Positions 11,200 to 21,848 of a stretch of 64,000 bases of DNA are shown here, one piece after another (position 1 is the first letter of the stretch; every line of letters begins with the position of its first letter). Source of the DNA: Isoetes taiwanensis (lineage: Eukaryota > Streptophyta > Lycopodiopsida > Isoetales > Isoetaceae); contig JAJEKV010000471.1 of the NCBI GenBank assembly GCA_021234155.1, positions 1 to 64,000 on the forward strand, read 5' to 3'. Below the pieces are notes generated by a model, which made no database searches, was not told the DNA's origin, and saw nothing but the letters and a program-made list of their open reading frames with translations. The translations under genes and the position numbers were made by a program.

Positions 11200-12990
11200 A
11201 AAGATTCGCCTTCACGCGATAACCGTTTCTACTCCCGCCACGCTTCTTCCTCACATGGATCGGAGATCCTTTTCGGGGAGAGCTAGCCGGGTGGTTTTTT
11301 TCATCACCGCTTCGCCTTACTCTGGAAGGTATGGCCTCTTCTCCTCAATTGCCTACCCGCGGTGTATAGCCCCTTTCGGTTGGTATTTTTCGCTTGTTGG
11401 CGGTTGTAGGATGATTCTTTTTGATTGGTTTATGAGATGGGCCGTCGGGGAAGCAACATGCGCATTGATTGGGCTCGGTCCCTCCGGATCCGGGTTTCTT
11501 TGGGGATTTGGTTTTGACTAGGTATGCGTGTTCATTTGGGAGATGGTGGTGGTTCGTCCAGCTTTGTCCCGATGCAACAAGCATGCTTTGTTTTTGGGAA
11601 GAGATTTCATGGTTTGTTGGGGACATGCGTGCTTTTCCCTGCTCGAGATCTAATCCATCTTAGCATATCTTAGCATGCAAGGTTGCGATTCGTGTCAGCC
11701 CTTTGGCCCCTCCCCCGACGATCATCGCTGGGATTCTTGTCCGGGCGTGCCCCGGCTTCAGCCCAAGATATGCTCGGGCCGTTCTCCCGGGAGGGTCGAT
11801 TTGCACCTCGGCGGCCGGGTTCTTTGTGTAAAATAAGCAGGGACCTCGGGTTGTTCAACCATTGGTCCAAGCAATGTGCATCTAAGAAGGAAAAAGGGGA
11901 GGTCTAATTTCTCCGGCTAGATCGAGCTGGACAGGATCATAAGCGATCTTGGCGGGCGAGTTCGACAAACGCTAGGGGGCAGGGTTTAGCCATCGCCGCC
12001 TCCAAGACGAGCTTCGGCAGACGATCCAGTATTTATTTTCGCCGCCGATTTCCTGGCGGTCGATTCAAACCTCTCTTCCTCGCTTGCCATCTCAAGGGCT
12101 AGTTTCGGATGAGTTTTTATTTGGATTATCTCCGATCTTTTTTCGATTTCATGGTTGACATTTGTTTTATTTTTTATAATCGCTTTATTGGTTCTTCTTT
12201 AGCTTTCACTACATGCATGGTTATGTTTAGGCTTAGCTTATCGATTGGTCTAATTTGGGCATGCATGGTGGAATGCCTTGCATTAGGCTGGTTGGCGGCC
12301 CGGTTTTCATTATGCTTATTTTATGGATGGTTGTTTTGGGTTGATTTATCCTCACCAATGTTTATTGAAAGCTTAATTGTAAATTTGGTCTTAGGTTTGT
12401 TTTTGCCCAACCCTTTTTAAGCCCTTTTTTTCCCTCTCATGCATTGCTCCCTACTTTTTCCCCTCGCTTGCTTTCTCGCTCGGCCTCATAGTAAACCTTT
12501 GCCGCTCGATATGGCTTTTGGTTGTCCTTGTTGTTCTACCTGATCTCGGCTCGCTGGGTTTTCAACCTCTTCATCACCCCCATGGTTGACATGGCGCGAC
12601 ATCATCTTTACACGGAGCACTTTGAGGTGCTTCACCTCCTCGCGCAGGAACGGTTTGCGCGGAGCGTAGAGGACGACCGCCAGCCGAAGTTTTTCCGATC
12701 ATTATACCTTTATGCCTCCTTTTATTTCCTTCAAGGCGCCATGAAAGTGTTTCGGCTTTTTTACAAGGTGGATTTCTCACGCCATCGCTTTGGCGATGTC
12801 ATTCTACAATGGGGGCTTTCGGCCCCTCGAGCCACTTTCTCCGGGAGATTCTTTACATCCTCAAGGCCCCGCCCACCCCATTTCTTCCCATACCCTAGGG
12901 CATGGGGTGGTCGGGCGGATTCCTTTGAGGTTGGGTTGTGGTTTTTGTAATAACGGCGATATCCGCCGTTCTAAGGAATAAGGGGCAAAA
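11200..12990 (+). other. 5' part of the DIRS-like element, unassigned ORF fragments
   Basis: Overlapping frames (11180-11521, 11683-11907, 12109-12420, 12522-12950) occur in GC-richer sequence. Positions 12522-12780 have protein-like content but match nothing I know. This is where a structural (gag-like) gene would be expected, but no zinc knuckle or other signature is visible. Confidence 0.3.
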
Positions 12991-13014
12991 CCCCATTTGA
13001 TTTTTGTGCTATGT

Positions 13015-13705
13015 TTAAACTCTTTAGTTGTTTATCTGTGGTTGGTAATGTTATGGATGGCTTAGTGCATTTTAGGCGTTTTATAAGTTCCAATCGTATT
13101 TTTAGGTATGGCTAGATTAAATTTCATGGGGGATCGTGGCATTCTTTATTTCACTTATGTGTTTTTTTTGTAGACTTTAAATTCCTTTTTTATGTTTCCC
13201 TTTTCAAAGTAGTGCTATGGTTGTTTTTTGCATCCGCCATATGTGCTAAGGGGTTGAAATTCTTGCATCATTATCTTAGATGGTTTCTTATTAAGTCTTG
13301 CATACTTCATGATTCTTACTTGGGGGGAGGCTAAGGTTAGCATGCATCCGGTTTTTTCCCATTATGTCTCAACTCTTTGGTGGTTGTATTTGTGTTTTTA
13401 ACGTTGTGGATGGCTCATTGCTTTTAGGCATTTTCCTATTATAAGTTCCTTCAAGATCTCTTCTATTTTGGCTAGACTAACTTCTCATGGGGCCTAGGGT
13501 GGCATTCTTATTTTCGGCTATGCGTAATTTTCGTAGACTTTACATTTCATGTTTTTCCCTTTCAAGTTTGGTATTATGATTGTTTGGCATCCGACATATA
13601 TAAGGGTTGATGGTTTTGGTTTTGATGGGGCGAAGTTCTTAATCCTTATTCTAATGGTTTTATTATTAGTTTGTAGATTTCATGATTTTACTTTTAGGGG
13701 GTGAG
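13015..13705 (+). repeat. Diverged tandem duplication, unit about 330-350 bp
   Basis: 13015-13335 and 13372-13705 share the same succession of phrases: a TTTGGTGGTTG-like start, GTTNTGGATGGCT, TATAAGTTCC, GGCTAGA(T/C)TAA, GTGGCATTCTT, GTAGACTTTA, GGCATCCG, then a G-run and GAGGC. Divergence is substantial, so the duplication is old. Confidence 0.65.
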
Positions 13706-15560
13706 GCTTCCGGTCTTAGTTTTCTTTGCACCCTGAGGGGGTACTTACAAAAATATGTTTGTGGAAAGGGGTATAGGCCCATCTAACATTGATATGCATT
13801 GGCAACAATGGTACTTATTTTGGTCGCTACCTATGGGGATGATGTCATTCATTATAGTCTGCTTTTTTGCATAGCTTTTTCTATTCGTCTTGTGGTTTGT
13901 ATTGTCTTCCCAGAAGGTTGCTCTCATCCTAACTATGTTGGCTTTTTATCTTGTGCTGTTTTCGGGGAGAAAACCAAGAAATGGTACTTTGGTGTTTCTT
14001 TTCTTTGTGGCCCAAGGTTTTAGGGTTTTTCGGGCTTGTTGTGTCCATAGTTTAAGGTACATATCATGGGGCGATGGGTCGCATCGCCTTCCTCTTTCCA
14101 CCTCGCTTTACGCGCCGCAGCTTTTCTTTCAGATCTATTCCTTACTTGTTCCTCGCTTGCGTTATTGAGCTCTATCCTTCCGCCCGGAATCCACGGGCTT
14201 CTACCTCGTCTCGATCTCTTCCCCAACGCCTAGCTCGGCTGCGGTGCACGCCGCCGCCGTAGAAGCCCTCTTTCTCCCTCGACACGGATTCAGAGCCCTC
14301 GGCTTCCTCACAATTCTCCACCACTTTTCCTTTTGCCCTCAAATTTTAAGGCTACACCTTCTTTCCCCTTTCTCCATCCGGGTTGTTTCCCTTGTTCTCC
14401 TATATGGTTCGCTTTTTCATCCACTCCACCTCTTTTTTCGCCCTCCGCTTCTTCTCCTTTTGATTATACTCCACCGCTAATGAAGCGCCCAACAACGAGG
14501 GGCTTCCCGCACTCTTTAACTTTACCTTCGCCAGGATATAAGAGAAGTTCGACCGATGTCGACTTCTTTGAACGCCAATTCTTTGGACATTATTACCCGT
14601 GGTTGGACACCGGTTTCACTGATCTATGGACGGCTCGCCATGTTGGGGACGGCTATTCGAGGACGGCCGCACATGGTGGAAGAAGGTAAACGTTTACGGA
14701 CAAGAGATGAAATTTGTTTTGATTGTCGACCAACACGCCGCACGGTAGGTTGCCCTTCGGGGCTTAGTGAGTCCCCCGCCCGCTTTCTTTCCGATGAATC
14801 TAAACGATCGCGAACAGCCAAAAGTTTGCCCATGAGAAACGCCTTATCCTCGCTGCTTCTCCTTTATCCTCCCCCTCCTGCTTTATCCCTTCTTCGGCCT
14901 CCATCGCCAACCCATCCTTTCAGATTTTTCATGGCGGGCTACGCATAATCATTGAAAAAAAGTTATTGACTTTCATTAATGCTTCCTCTATGTTCTGACT
15001 TTTTCCACTTTTTTCAACAGACTGGCGAGCCCCTTTCTCTTTGTTGACTCTCGATCTCCCTAATCACTTAACCCCTTTCATTCTATCCCTTGGTTCTTTC
15101 GATTGTCCGCTTTGGTGATGGTCTCCTTGCATAATGGAGCTTAGGTTATCACGTGCTGGCGACTTTGATAAAGATCTTTTTCTCGTGATTGCTGTTTCGC
15201 CTTGCTCTCTATTTCCCTTTTTGACCTTTACCGCGATAAGCACGACGATGACTGGTCTGCTGGCCGCTTCGGCGAGCGACGTGACTTTATTTCCATAACC
15301 CTTTGTTCAGCTCAGCACTCTTCCTTGCTAATATCGGCTCCCCTTTCCTAACCATTCGCCCCAACTCGCTGCCGTCTCCCTAACTTTATTTGTTCGCCTC
15401 CGCGATTCAGGATCTTCACATAGATAACTGCGTGTTCCTCGACCGCTTCTTTTGTTTTCTGAGTCGTCCCCAAGGGCTGCTGTTTTCGCCTTATTCTTGA
15501 TTTTGCGCCACCTTTTAATTCTTCCTTCCCCCATCCTTCCATTTAGTCCCTTTCTCGATG
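13706..15560 (+). other. Interior of the DIRS-like element upstream of the reverse transcriptase
   Basis: Fragmentary frames. One at 14480-14690 includes FFERQFFGHYYPWLDTG and looks protein-like but is unassigned. Around 15360-15480 are pieces that could be the N-terminal part of the polymerase. No intact gene. Confidence 0.3.
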
Positions 15561-15569
15561 CCTTGTCAT

Positions 15570-15960
15570 TGCTTCAAACCTCGATTTTCTTTTTTACCTC
15601 GGATTTAAAGCCCGGGCTATCATCATGTTCCTACCGCCCCCACACCATACCTTTCTTGGGTTTCCAACTCGACGGCTTATTTTATGTATTTACAATGCTC
15701 CCCTTTGGTCTTATCCGGCTTTTCTTTGTTTTTACCAAACTTATGCCTCTTTAGTTCGCCACATCGGGCGCGGCCGGTGTCCGCCGTGACTCTTTACATG
15801 GACGCATTTTTTGACCTTAACGGAACTGCCGCCCTCCAATATCGTATTATTTCTGATCTGCAACATGCCGGTTTTCTTATTGCATGGCCTAAATGTTCTC
15901 AAATTTCCCATCGCACAATTTTCCTTAGGTTCCTCTTGACTCTTCTTCTATGATTGTTGT
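15570..15960 (+). pseudogene. DIRS-type reverse transcriptase remnant
   Basis: Reads, with frame changes, through the core reverse-transcriptase motifs. FFTSDLKPG near 15590-15620 stands for motif A (usual SDLKxGYHH). LGFQLDGLFYVFTMLPFGL at 15655-15712 and VFTKLM just after stand for motif B. TLYMDAFFD near 15792 stands for motif C; the usual YMDD reads YMDA here. It is followed by LQHAGFLIAWPKCSQ, typical of the segment after the active site in DIRS/Ngaro polymerases. Motif order and wording make the family call firm. The altered YMDD and frameshifts show it cannot work as read. Confidence 0.8.
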
Positions 15961-16960
15961 TTGTCAGTCCAAGAAGTTAGAAAAATTTTCCAGCTTTCCT
16001 CATCTATTCTCTTCCTCTCGTTTGATTCCTCGCCATCTTGCTAGATTCCTTTGTTCTGCAATCTCTCACAGATCGTTTTCGGTTCCTTGGTCTCTTCCCT
16101 CACCTTTTTCTCTTATCTTCTCCATACAGCCTTTTTCTGGGCCCCTATTTCATTATCATCGTTAGCCCGCATGGAAATTTTGCTCTAGGAACCGTCGCCC
16201 GCTCTCCGCCGGCCTCATTTCTCCTCTCGCCTGACCGTCCATGCTTTAGAGTTTTGATGCCAGCGCTTTTTGGTTGGCCGTTGGTTGCCTCGCCAAAACC
16301 GTGTTGATTTTATGAGTCTTTTTCTCGCGAAATCTAGATACGCCATCCACATAAGCGGGGCTTTTGCTTTTTCCCTGGTCCTACTATTTACCTTTTATCC
16401 ATTCCCTACCTGGGTCACGTTCGCCCGGGGGATACAATTTAAACGTGCTTCCATTCTTGAAGGGTGGTTCCGCTTCTCCCGATATTCACCTCCCCGGCTT
16501 TGGAAATTTTTCTTCAGGTTTCCATTGTGCTATTTCTCAGAGCCGGTTTGGATTCCCCCGCCCCTGCAACGAATGGGCAGATTACCTTTCCTGCTGCCTC
16601 AGTCCCATGAGTTTGCCCTCGCCATGGTGTTTCCAAAGATATTGATTCTCAGATGGGGCCGTGAGATCATGTTGGACCGCTTTGCTTCACCTATTAATCA
16701 CAAACTCCCCGCTTTTAACACCCGGCTTGCATATCCCTATCGATCCCGCCAGACGCTTTCACCTATGATTGGCACATCTTTAATAATTATTGCTTTCCCC
16801 CTCCCGGCCTATGATTCCCGTGTCTTGCACCCTTGCACGCTTGTCGCCTACCAGATGACTTTTGGTGGTTTTATATTCCCTCAGCCTGGTGGCCTCTTTC
16901 TATGCAATGGCGAAGTCATGGGCACCTTTATTGTGGATGTATTATTTTGATGCTTTTTTC
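15961..16960 (+). pseudogene. DIRS-type RNase H and methylase-like remnant
   Basis: After the polymerase, fragments in shifting frames give LARFLCSAIS (the connection phrase preceding RNase H in these elements), NEWADYLS near 16570 (the RNase H end) and LDRFASPINHKLPAFNTRLA at 16674-16733. IPRVLHP- and FxFPQPGGLF-like phrases then continue to about 16900. The DRFAS..N..LP.FN.R block is characteristic of DIRS-group polyproteins, where it is often assigned to a Dam-like methylase domain. Frames change several times, so this is a relic. Confidence 0.7.
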
Positions 16961-16999
16961 TCATGCTTTGTTGCCAAGTTTGTCAACCTCATTTACTTG

Positions 17000-17960
17000 G
17001 TGTCGACGCCATGTAGCTATTTATGTTCTTGTTGGCATCACTTTATCACGGAATAATATTTGATTCTCTTCGTTTTATTTCGTCGTCAATTTAATGTGGA
17101 TTCTGGTGTTCTTTTGTAGCGGTACGCTTGGCGGCAATTCCTCCTGCTCACATTCCTCTATTCTTTTCTTAGCTCCCTTAGTTTTCATCCAGCGCCCTTC
17201 ACCATCTCTGCCTATTTTATGTTTGGCGTTTGTACTCACGGGTACGCTTTCACACTCTATATCTTATCTCCTGGCACTTGGCGTTTTTTTGCTTCTCCGC
17301 AGCGGATATGTCATTCCTCCCGATGCACATTTCAGCTGCGGTATCGCCCACCATCAGCTTTTCAATCTTCCCTGTCCCTCGGTTCTCCCCTTGCCATCTT
17401 TGGCACAAATCCCGCCTTGCATCTCGTCATGCCCGCCCTCCTCGCACTTTTGCCTCTTCTTCCCCATCACGTGCGTTCCATGTTACTCCAGTTTACGCCC
17501 CCTCTGACGCCTTTTTAAATCTACGACGGATTATCCTCACGACTGCTGATGGATTGCTGTCTGCGATTGGCTTTGTTGGGTTACACTATTTTAGTTTTTG
17601 TTCTCTCGCTTCGCTTCGGCTACTTGTTTAACGTTTATTTTGCCCTGGCCGCTACCCTCTCTTGACCTTCTCCTCGGCTGCCCCTTTTTTCGCTACGCAC
17701 CTCGAAGTCCTCACTTCTATCCTATGCGATACCGTTTGTGGCGGTAAGAGTTTGTCATGATCGCTTAGACCCCCGCTTATGGGGATTACATTCCGCCTTC
17801 GTCGTGGGCGCTCACGCAGAAGATTCGAGGGGTTTTCCGGACGCGGCTACAGACACTGGACGATGGTATTTCGGCGGTCATCACACACTCGCTATGTGTC
17901 AGATGACTTCGAAGTCATCACCGGAGGTCTCGCCGCTTGGGCCTTTAGATTGAAGTTCTC
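17000..17960 (+). pseudogene. Probable tyrosine recombinase remnant of the DIRS-like element
   Basis: The YR integrase of DIRS-like elements would follow the RNase H part. Near 17779-17900 one frame reads LHSAFVVGAHAEDSRGFPDA, with TDTGRWYFGG after it. This resembles the HxFRxGxAxxxxxxGxP...LGRWxS core of tyrosine recombinases, holding box II His and Arg residues. An N-terminal recombinase core is suggested by KSWAPLLWMYYFDAFF near 16920. The catalytic Tyr cannot be placed. The call rests on position and one motif, so it is less certain than the polymerase. Confidence 0.5.
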
Positions 17961-18011
17961 TCACCGGGTCGGGCGGTTTTGGTGTGCATTGCGAAGTCCC
18001 TTTTACGTATC

Positions 18012-18150
18012 GGCATCGATCCGGCCGGGCCGGATCGGCATGCAGGAAGGGCGAGCTGCTATATGAGACGCCATTCCAGCTTGTAGCAGTTATCGGCGTT
18101 TTTCACAAAGAAAGAAGCCAGCTTCTCCATCTTTGCCTTTGACTCCTCCT
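18012..18150 (+). repeat. Right flanking repeat of the DIRS-like element
   Basis: Same orientation as 11064-11193 and sharing GCTATATGAGACGCCATTCC and CTCCATCTTTGCCTTTGACT. It begins with a near-perfect hairpin, GATCCGGCC-G-GGCCGGATC (about 18017-18035). Confidence 0.7.
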
Positions 18151-18159
18151 CCCCACCCC

Positions 18160-18870
18160 ATAGGTTGTTCCTGTGTTTTGTTACATTGTTTTGTTTCATT
18201 TGTTGTTGTTAGACTACGGTGCATGTTATTTTCCACCTTGGAGGTCATGCGTAACTTTATATATCTATTTTATCCTGGTCCACCCACGGTGGTGATGGCT
18301 AACGTGATATATGTATTTTTTTCAGCCGGGTCCACCCATGGGGTGATCTCGCTTTTTCATGTCTACATATATCTATTTTTATCCGTCCACCGCTGATACC
18401 GCTTATATATCTATATGTATATTTTTTCATCTCTGACCAACCCTTGGGGTGATCTTGTTCTTCGTTTCATGTTGTTATGGTGTTATTCCAAAGAGGGTTG
18501 ATCCACCTTTCAGCGACGCGGGTTTATTAGATTTGTCACCACATGATCTACTCCACACCGTGTCCTTTTTGCGTGGGTTGGTTCCATCGGATATTTTTGG
18601 GTCTAACCTATGATCGTGCTTGCTTATGGTTTTCTTTCAGTCCTTAGACATCTCGCACTCAAGTCCGGTGGATCCAGCTCTAGCGTGCTCCTTGGCTATG
18701 GTTGCAATTATGAGGGGGGTGGTGGTTTCTCATTAGGTTTTCCTCGAAAACCCAAAGGGCGGGGTTTTTCATCCCGATGAGAAGGTGTCACCACTAGCCT
18801 CGCCTTGTCTTGCCTATGTATTATATTTATGAGGGGGCTCGACGTTGTTCCTATGGTCGTCAATTCCACC
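18160..18870. other. Unassigned, with a phrase shared with 28.6 kb
   Basis: T-rich plus strand. Around 18730-18795 the succession GGTTTTCCTCGAAAAC, GGGCGGGGTTTTTC, CCCGATG and GTGTCACC is closely repeated at about 28605-28670. This suggests two copies of an unidentified element. Confidence 0.4.
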
Positions 18871-18875
18871 CACTA

Positions 18876-19075
18876 TTTTTTTTTTTTTTTGAACCGCTGT
18901 GAACTTCCGGGCCGCGGATGAATGAAAAGCCCCATCTCCACGGGTTTGGTGTGTATCACAGTCCCTTACCGTAATTGACAAAACACGTGAAGAAGGCACT
19001 AGAACAACCACTCTACATACTTCCATTGTTATCATCGGGAATGGACTAGAAGAAGACCACCCTATCACACTTTGT
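18876..19075 (-). mobile_element. Candidate retroposon 3' end with poly(A) (minus strand)
   Basis: A run of about 15 T (18876-18890) on the plus strand is a poly(A) tail on the minus strand. It is preceded on that strand by compact GC-rich sequence (GTGGAGATGGGGCTTTTCAT, then CGCGGCCCGGAAGTTCACAG). This layout suits a SINE or truncated LINE end. No internal pol III boxes are clear and no target duplication was found. Confidence 0.35.
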
Positions 19076-19179
19076 CAATGTGCCTAAGAATGCTCCTGAA
19101 GAAGATTTTATACACCCGCATATCGTTGGTGCTATGGTTTTAATGGGAAACTCTCTTGCAAGGCATTTTGAACTATCCA

Positions 19180-19570
19180 AACATTGATGTTGATCCAAAT
19201 CTCACTATCACAATATTGAATTAGATTCTTTCACCGAACATATACCACCATGGGAATCTTGAAAGTACCTAGAGGAATCTAAGAGAATCTTCTTAAAATC
19301 ATGGGAATCTAGGGAATCTTGGAGAATCTAAGTGAACCTTTATAGAATCTAAGGAATGTAGAAGAATCTACATAGAATCTTAGAGAATCTAGAGGAATCT
19401 TGAATAATCTTTATACCTGTGGGAAATCTTGATGGGAGGAATGTCTCATATAAATCTAAAGGAATCTAGGAGAATATACATATCATAGAATGAGAAATGT
19501 AGAGAATCTTGGGATAATCTTGAAAAAACTGGGGCCTCTACCAAGAATCATTAGAATCTAGGGAGAAATT
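19180..19570. repeat. Degenerate GAATCT-rich repeat array
   Basis: AATCT occurs more than twenty times in under 400 bases, mostly as (G/A)GAATCT(A/T)(G/A)G at 10-20-base spacing, with no single stable unit length. It resembles a decayed minisatellite. The GAA..TTC halves superficially recall heat-shock elements but are mostly not inverted. Confidence 0.7.
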
Positions 19571-20745
19571 TTCATGCTAGATGTATTTTAGTATTTTTCA
19601 CACATTTTTATCACGTTTCTCCAAATGTGTAGGCCCTAAATAATAATAAACTTGTATATATATGAAAGCTTTTACTAGTTTATCTCTACAAATATCTTAT
19701 CTGCATACATGCATCTCGGGGATGGATATGAGTATTTAAAAAGGGTTTTTGCTAGAATAGTGGGAAATAAGGGTGTTTACTGACCCCATCTTCAGATGGC
19801 ATATCCAATATACATATAGGTGAATCCCCGTGAGGCCGACCTTTCTAGAATTAACTTTTTACATCCCTTGATTGAAACCGAAGTCATGTCTGCTTTAGCA
19901 GAAAACCTATCACTTTGGTCGCCATTCAAGGTGTGGAAAACCGGGATTGTTCGGCTATGGTTGCCGAGATGGAAGGAAGACTGGTAGATGACATAAGTTC
20001 TAAGAAAACCTCCTGAAAAAAAATAGGCACGCTTGTTAGTAACAAATTTGAATATTTACTTGAATATTCCATTGGGCGTGATATTCTTTGATGGTGATTC
20101 CGTCGGCAAGATATTTAGACAGTGATTCATTGGGGAAGCATTCCTTGGTGGTGATTCCATCGAAGGGATTTTTGGACCGGCTGTGGATGATGCCGGAAAA
20201 CCAATGGATGGGAACCACTATGAAGTACCCTCAGGTAACCGAAGGAAAGGTAATCTCAGGGGCTTTTTTCTTTTTGTGGTTGGGATATGATTTTGTGGGA
20301 ATGGCGGTCCTAAGAAGGTAGGGTTCGAAATTGGGGGTTCGACTTTGAAAATCCTACCATTCCAAAAATTCTGATAGCCAAAAAATATTCCAAGGGGCTA
20401 TTTTCAGTAGAAGTTTTAAGGATTTCCGGGCAAGTGCACTATAATTTCATGTATTTCCGATAGCCTTAATGTAACCTTATCGCTAAGTGTAACCTTATCG
20501 CTAAGTGTAACCTTTTTATTTTTATTTTTAATTTTAACCATTGTTAAACCATTGAATTATCACGCATAACTAATGGATACACCAAAATGTGCAAAATACG
20601 CAACATATCGTTAGTTCGATGGAGATGTCACGAATCGGGTAAACGGGAATTAACCCTACCGGGCAATTTTGGGGAAGAAGTGGGGCGATGCATGAAATTG
20701 GGTATACCGCAAACCAAGAATTGGGCCATGGGCGTAGAAAACGGA
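19571..20745. other. Unassigned; contains an 18-bp tandem repeat
   Basis: At about 20468-20512 TGTAACCTTATCGCTAAG is repeated in tandem (two full copies and a partial). Frames at 20088-20321 and 20587-20775 have some protein-like composition but no recognisable domain. Confidence 0.35.
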
Positions 20746-20749
20746 GATT

Positions 20750-20850
20750 TGGAGATTGGGGTTAGTGGAATTTGAATTTGAATTTGATTTGGAGAATTTG
20801 AATTTGGAGATTTGGAATTGGGGTTAGTGGAATTTGAATTTGGGATGGAG
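20750..20850 (+). repeat. GAATTTGAATTTG simple-type repeat
   Basis: ATTGGGGTTAGTGGAATTTG occurs twice (about 20756 and 20817), separated by GAATTTGAATTTG and GGAGATTTGG units. Confidence 0.7.
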
Positions 20851-20859
20851 ATGGAACAG

Positions 20860-21845
20860 GGAAATTGGATACACCTACCACGTAAGAAGAGGGCCGGAGG
20901 AGATTTCAATTGGGCTTAAACCCGGATGCAGGAATCGAAGGAGAATTTGCGGATGAAGCTTGGAGTTGAAGATGGCGGAAGAGCACATTTAGACCGTGAT
21001 TGCCCCTTTGCCACCCATGGCTCCCCCGGCCGAATCAGAGCATGTCCTATTCTCGCCCCATGCTTCGCGTAAATGTGGTCAATTTATTGCCAAGCTTAGC
21101 GTGAAAATAGAGAAACCAGAGAACCGCAATAGAAATTTAATTGCCCGGCTGTGGAAGCATCCGCCGTCGGAATGGAACCCCGCGGAACGCTTTTACCAAA
21201 GAAGAACTAATGGGAGCCATGCCGATGCCGCAGCCTGCATCCGTAGAGCCATGCTAAATGTCTGAGTAGATGCAAAATCCCGCACATTGCAAATGTAATG
21301 CCAAATCCCCGCAAAGGGGAAACAGGTTTATGGAAGACCCAGATGACGCAAGAGATGGCAAACCTTCGAACTCAGGTGTAATTTTGCCCCCGCACAAAAC
21401 TTCTAACGAACCTTAAAAATTTCACTCGGGCCGCAGCCCACTTGTAAGCCTGTGAGGTCGCCTGCATGCCCGCCACGAAAATGGAAACAAACCTAATTTC
21501 TAAAAAAGGAAGGGAAACATCATATAACGGCCATTCCAAACCATTAAAAAAAAAAAAAAGTCCAAACCATTGCCCAAAATCTTATAAACATCTATGGCAA
21601 ACCTTATCCTTATCCGATAGCCTTAAATGTAAGCAGGCATTTTTAATGGTTAGGGCAAATTCTAATTTGGATCCTGAAAGGTATCAAAAAATTAAAGCTA
21701 TTTTGTAGCTATACTCATAGAGCGTATTCTCTTTTAATTTCTTGGACATTTTCCGTGAGATTGAGCATTCGGTTAAGTAATCTTCGAGTTTAATAAGCAA
21801 AATTTACAAATAACGGTTCTACGCCGTGGTACAAGATCGGAAGCA
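20860..21845. other. Unassigned region downstream of Rubisco activase
   Basis: Plus-strand frames at 20996-21265 (89 residues) and 21466-21708 (80 residues, Lys-rich, with an A-run at 21546-21560) are not recognised. On the minus strand this interval would hold the 3' UTR of the activase relic. Confidence 0.35.
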
Positions 21846-21848
21846 AAT

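Larger units (their letters stand above)
11064..18150 (+). mobile_element. Decayed DIRS-like (tyrosine-recombinase) retrotransposon
   Basis: DIRS-type elements copy through RNA but integrate with a tyrosine recombinase instead of a DDE integrase. Plus-strand relics appear in the expected order: reverse transcriptase (about 15570-15930), RNase H and methylase-like part (about 16370-16960) and a probable recombinase (about 17000-17960). Two related segments of about 130-140 bp in the same orientation, at 11064-11193 and 18012-18150, bracket a 7-kb interval and may be its terminal repeats. Same-orientation ends would fit the split-direct-repeat (PAT/Ngaro-like) arrangement better than classical DIRS1 inverted ends. 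All frames are interrupted. The outer limits are inferred from the repeats only; I did not find a target-site duplication. Confidence 0.6.

Noticed and set aside
16270-16950. Intact 226-codon gene
   Set aside because: Only the part around 16670-16740 is in the frame of the DIRS polyprotein; the rest is another frame of the same relic.
11064-18150. LTR retrotransposon with 130-bp LTRs
   Set aside because: The polymerase motifs are DIRS-type, no DDE integrase or protease is visible, and the flanking repeats lack clear TG...CA ends or a primer-binding site.
19180-19570. Heat-shock element cluster
   Set aside because: True elements need alternating GAA and TTC every five bases; here the GAATCT units mostly point the same way at irregular spacing.
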